A stretch of DNA of 22,907 bases, from contig DMXM01000011.1 in assembly GCA_003482905.1 (NCBI GenBank), forward strand, positions 37,791 through 60,697, written 5' to 3'. Positions 21,599-22,907 of the stretch are shown here, in pieces (position 1 is the stretch's first letter; every line of letters begins with the position of its first letter). The DNA comes from Elusimicrobiota bacterium (GTDB taxonomy: Bacteria > Elusimicrobiota > Elusimicrobia > Elusimicrobiales > UBA9959). A model generated the notes under the pieces. That model was given only the letters and a program-made list of their open reading frames with translations. It searched no databases and was not told the DNA's origin. Both the position numbers and the translations under genes were made by a program.

Positions 21599-22907
21599 CT
21601 ACCTGCCGCAGCGGAACCCCAGATTGTCGTAGTAGTCCAACGGGATGACGGCTGCCTGGAAGGCGAAGATTCCGGCGTTCACACCACTGATCCAGCCGCC
21701 GCCCCGGGTTACTACATTTGCATTCGCGGCACAGCCATAATACTTACCGGCATTCTGAGCGCTTGTATAAGCCCCCGCCGGGCCGGCCCTGCCTTTTTCA
21801 TAGTCGGATAAAGCCGCCACGGTCCACTCCTGCCACGCGGCTGTAGTATCCCACAGCCCGGTTCCCGTTCCGCCCGAGCAGGTCATCTCCGACCACTCAA
21901 GTACGTTTCCCGACCAGTCCCAGATATATTGGCCTGTAGAGAGCTGATGCACCCTTCTTTCAATTGACGGGGTCACGTTCCCCGTCCCCACATAAGGGTC
22001 ATCATCGGGGTCACCTGTTATATCCGCCGCTAAAGTATTATTGGGAACACTATCGGAGTGCCCGCGCCATAAGCCGCCGCTTCCCACACTTCCGCCTGTC
22101 CAGTTCCAGCCGACATTCTCTATGTTCCTTGATATAGTCTGCGCCTCTTCCATTGTAAGCAGATGATAGCCGGCGCCGAGGGCCGTACATTTTGTTTTTG
22201 CCAGCGTTTGCGTAATTAATACCCAGGGGGTGTCGGACGGCTGTGATGTAGGCACTCCGCCGACATCCTTTGCTTCGTATTTCTGAACATAAAAATCCCT
22301 GGTCCCCAGGGTCGCATCTCCCGGAACAAGCAGCCAGGTTCCGCCCACGGCCGGCGCCGGCGGAGCGGTTTCCAAAGTACCCGCCTTGCCGAAGATGGCC
22401 ACACCTGATTTTATATTTGCCGCAGCCAGGTCCGTGTCCACCGCCGACAGCGTTGTGGCAGCATAATAGCCCGCATTTACGGTGTCGTTGGCCGCGCTGA
22501 GCGTCTGGCTGGGCATTGTGCCGGTTTTGCTGCCGCCCCCGGCATAGAATGTCTTGCCGGCTAGCGCGTCGGCCGCGGTAGCGGTGGCGTCGGCGGCGTT
22601 GTTGTCGTCAATATCAATAGCGTCGGTTATGCCGTCGCTGTCAAAATCGCTGTCCAGCGGTTTCCAAACCGTTCCATTCGACACATAAGGCTTACCCAGG
22701 TCCGTATCGAATATAAAAGTGCCCTTATTGCCGGATATCGCCGCGGGCCTTGCCGCGGTTGTGAAATTGCCTACCCTTAGCCCCCCGTTCACGTCCAGAG
22801 TGGCGGCCGGCACCGCCGTTCCGATGCCGACGTTCCCGCCTTTAACCACAAGCGTGGAACCGCCTACTGAAAACCCCGAACCTATTACGGCCGCCGTCCC
22901 CTTAATG
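21599..22907 (-). CDS. Lectin-fold (FGE/CLec-like) surface protein, probable DGR variable protein; N-terminus outside window
   Basis: The frame stays open to the right edge, so the start is missing; about 435 residues are visible. In order they are: GFSVGGSTLVVKGGNVGIGTA and the fibre-type motif shared with the 148-aa gene; an Asp-rich, calcium-binding-like stretch (FDSDGITDAIDIDDN, about 22600-22650); a GKTFYAGGGSKTGTMPSQTL / NDTVNAGYY segment; and a C-type-lectin/formylglycine-enzyme-like domain from about 22350. That domain has YHLLTMEEAQTISRNIENVG, NWTGGSVGSGGLWRGHSD, IERRVHQLS, WDWSGNVLEWSEM, and the C-terminus RGGGWISGVNAGIFAF...LGFRCGR. It lacks the active-site Cys pair of true formylglycine-generating enzymes. 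The C-terminal pattern is that of DGR target proteins, in which this segment is rewritten from a template repeat by an error-prone reverse transcriptase. No reverse transcriptase or template is in the window. Confidence 0.8.
   Translation of the reverse strand, partial: IKGTAAVIGSGFSVGGSTLVVKGGNVGIGTAVPAATLDVNGGLRVGNFTTAARPAAISGNKGTFIFDTDLGKPYVSNGTVWKPLDSDFDSDGITDAIDIDDNNAADATATAADALAGKTFYAGGGSKTGTMPSQTLSAANDTVNAGYYAATTLSAVDTDLAAANIKSGVAIFGKAGTLETAPPAPAVGGTWLLVPGDATLGTRDFYVQKYEAKDVGGVPTSQPSDTPWVLITQTLAKTKCTALGAGYHLLTMEEAQTISRNIENVGWNWTGGSVGSGGLWRGHSDSVPNNTLAADITGDPDDDPYVGTGNVTPSIERRVHQLSTGQYIWDWSGNVLEWSEMTCSGGTGTGLWDTTAAWQEWTVAALSDYEKGRAGPAGAYTSAQNAGKYYGCAANANVVTRGGGWISGVNAGIFAFQAAVIPLDYYDNLGFRCGR
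21602..21706 (-). other. Putative DGR variable region (3' end of the lectin-fold gene)
   Basis: These 35 codons, from RGGGW to the last residue, carry invariant-looking anchors (RGG.W, NAGIFAF, P, LGFRCGR). Between them are surface positions whose codons are largely of the form NNC or NNT: ATC, AGT, GTC, ATC, GAC, TAC, TAC, GAC, AAT. That is what adenine mutagenesis of AAC/AAT template codons gives. The boundaries are approximate because no template repeat is available. Confidence 0.6.
22645..22907 (-). repeat. Direct repeat copy 2 (inside the lectin-fold gene)
   Basis: Gap-free partner of 21088-21350, about 89% identical by hand count. It is cut by the window edge, so its full length is unknown. 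Confidence 0.88.

Noticed and set aside
21599..22350. True formylglycine-generating enzyme activity
   Set aside because: The C-terminal fold fits, but the active-site Cys pair expected after the RGG.W/KGGS strand is absent (the sequence there is WISGVNAGIF), so a binding role is more likely.

Overview
The window reads as a piece of a GC-rich, diderm bacterial chromosome, most likely Elusimicrobiota or a close environmental relative. This is inferred from protein style: very long secreted proteins built from fibronectin type III (FN3), kelch and YadA-like repeats, Ser/Thr/Gly-rich beta sequences, and MotB proteins with peptidoglycan-binding OmpA domains. No marker gene is present, so the phylum is an inference. 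Coding density is extreme. No stretch of 300 bases or more lacks a gene, the longest gap being 106 bases at 13073-13178. I saw no tRNA, rRNA, CRISPR array, transposase or integrase.

Left part (1-2532, plus strand): a motor operon of motA (5' end outside the window), two different motB-type genes and a secreted TPR protein. Each is joined to the next by a 4-base ATGA stop/start overlap. It looks like an ion-driven stator unit with two distinct peptidoglycan-anchored B subunits and a periplasmic TPR partner.

Right part (2529-22907, minus strand): six surface or secreted genes in one direction, with gaps of 20, 30, 32, 66 and 106 bases. In transcription order they are: (1) a 5'-truncated protein with a C-type-lectin/formylglycine-generating-enzyme-like domain, whose C-terminus looks like the variable region of a diversity-generating retroelement (DGR) target; (2) a 148-aa secreted protein that duplicates the N-terminal module of gene 1; (3) a 2628-aa protein with four six-bladed kelch propellers, each apparently nested inside an FN3 domain, followed by an autotransporter-like and glycine-rich region; (4) a roughly 1327-aa YadA-like fibre protein with two large internal repeats and a C1q-like C-terminal cap; (5) a 1526-aa kelch/FN3/Ig protein with a C-terminal domain resembling type IX secretion sorting domains; (6) a 638-aa outer-membrane beta-barrel ending in Phe. 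The motor operon and this cluster converge and share the palindrome CTAG as both stop codons.

The most interesting points are the probable DGR target protein (no reverse transcriptase or template repeat is in the window, so they would lie to the right or elsewhere), the propeller-inside-FN3 architecture found in two neighbouring proteins, and the paired MotB subunits. The minus-strand cluster plausibly encodes a cell-surface adhesion or recognition layer, one member of which may be hypervariable.
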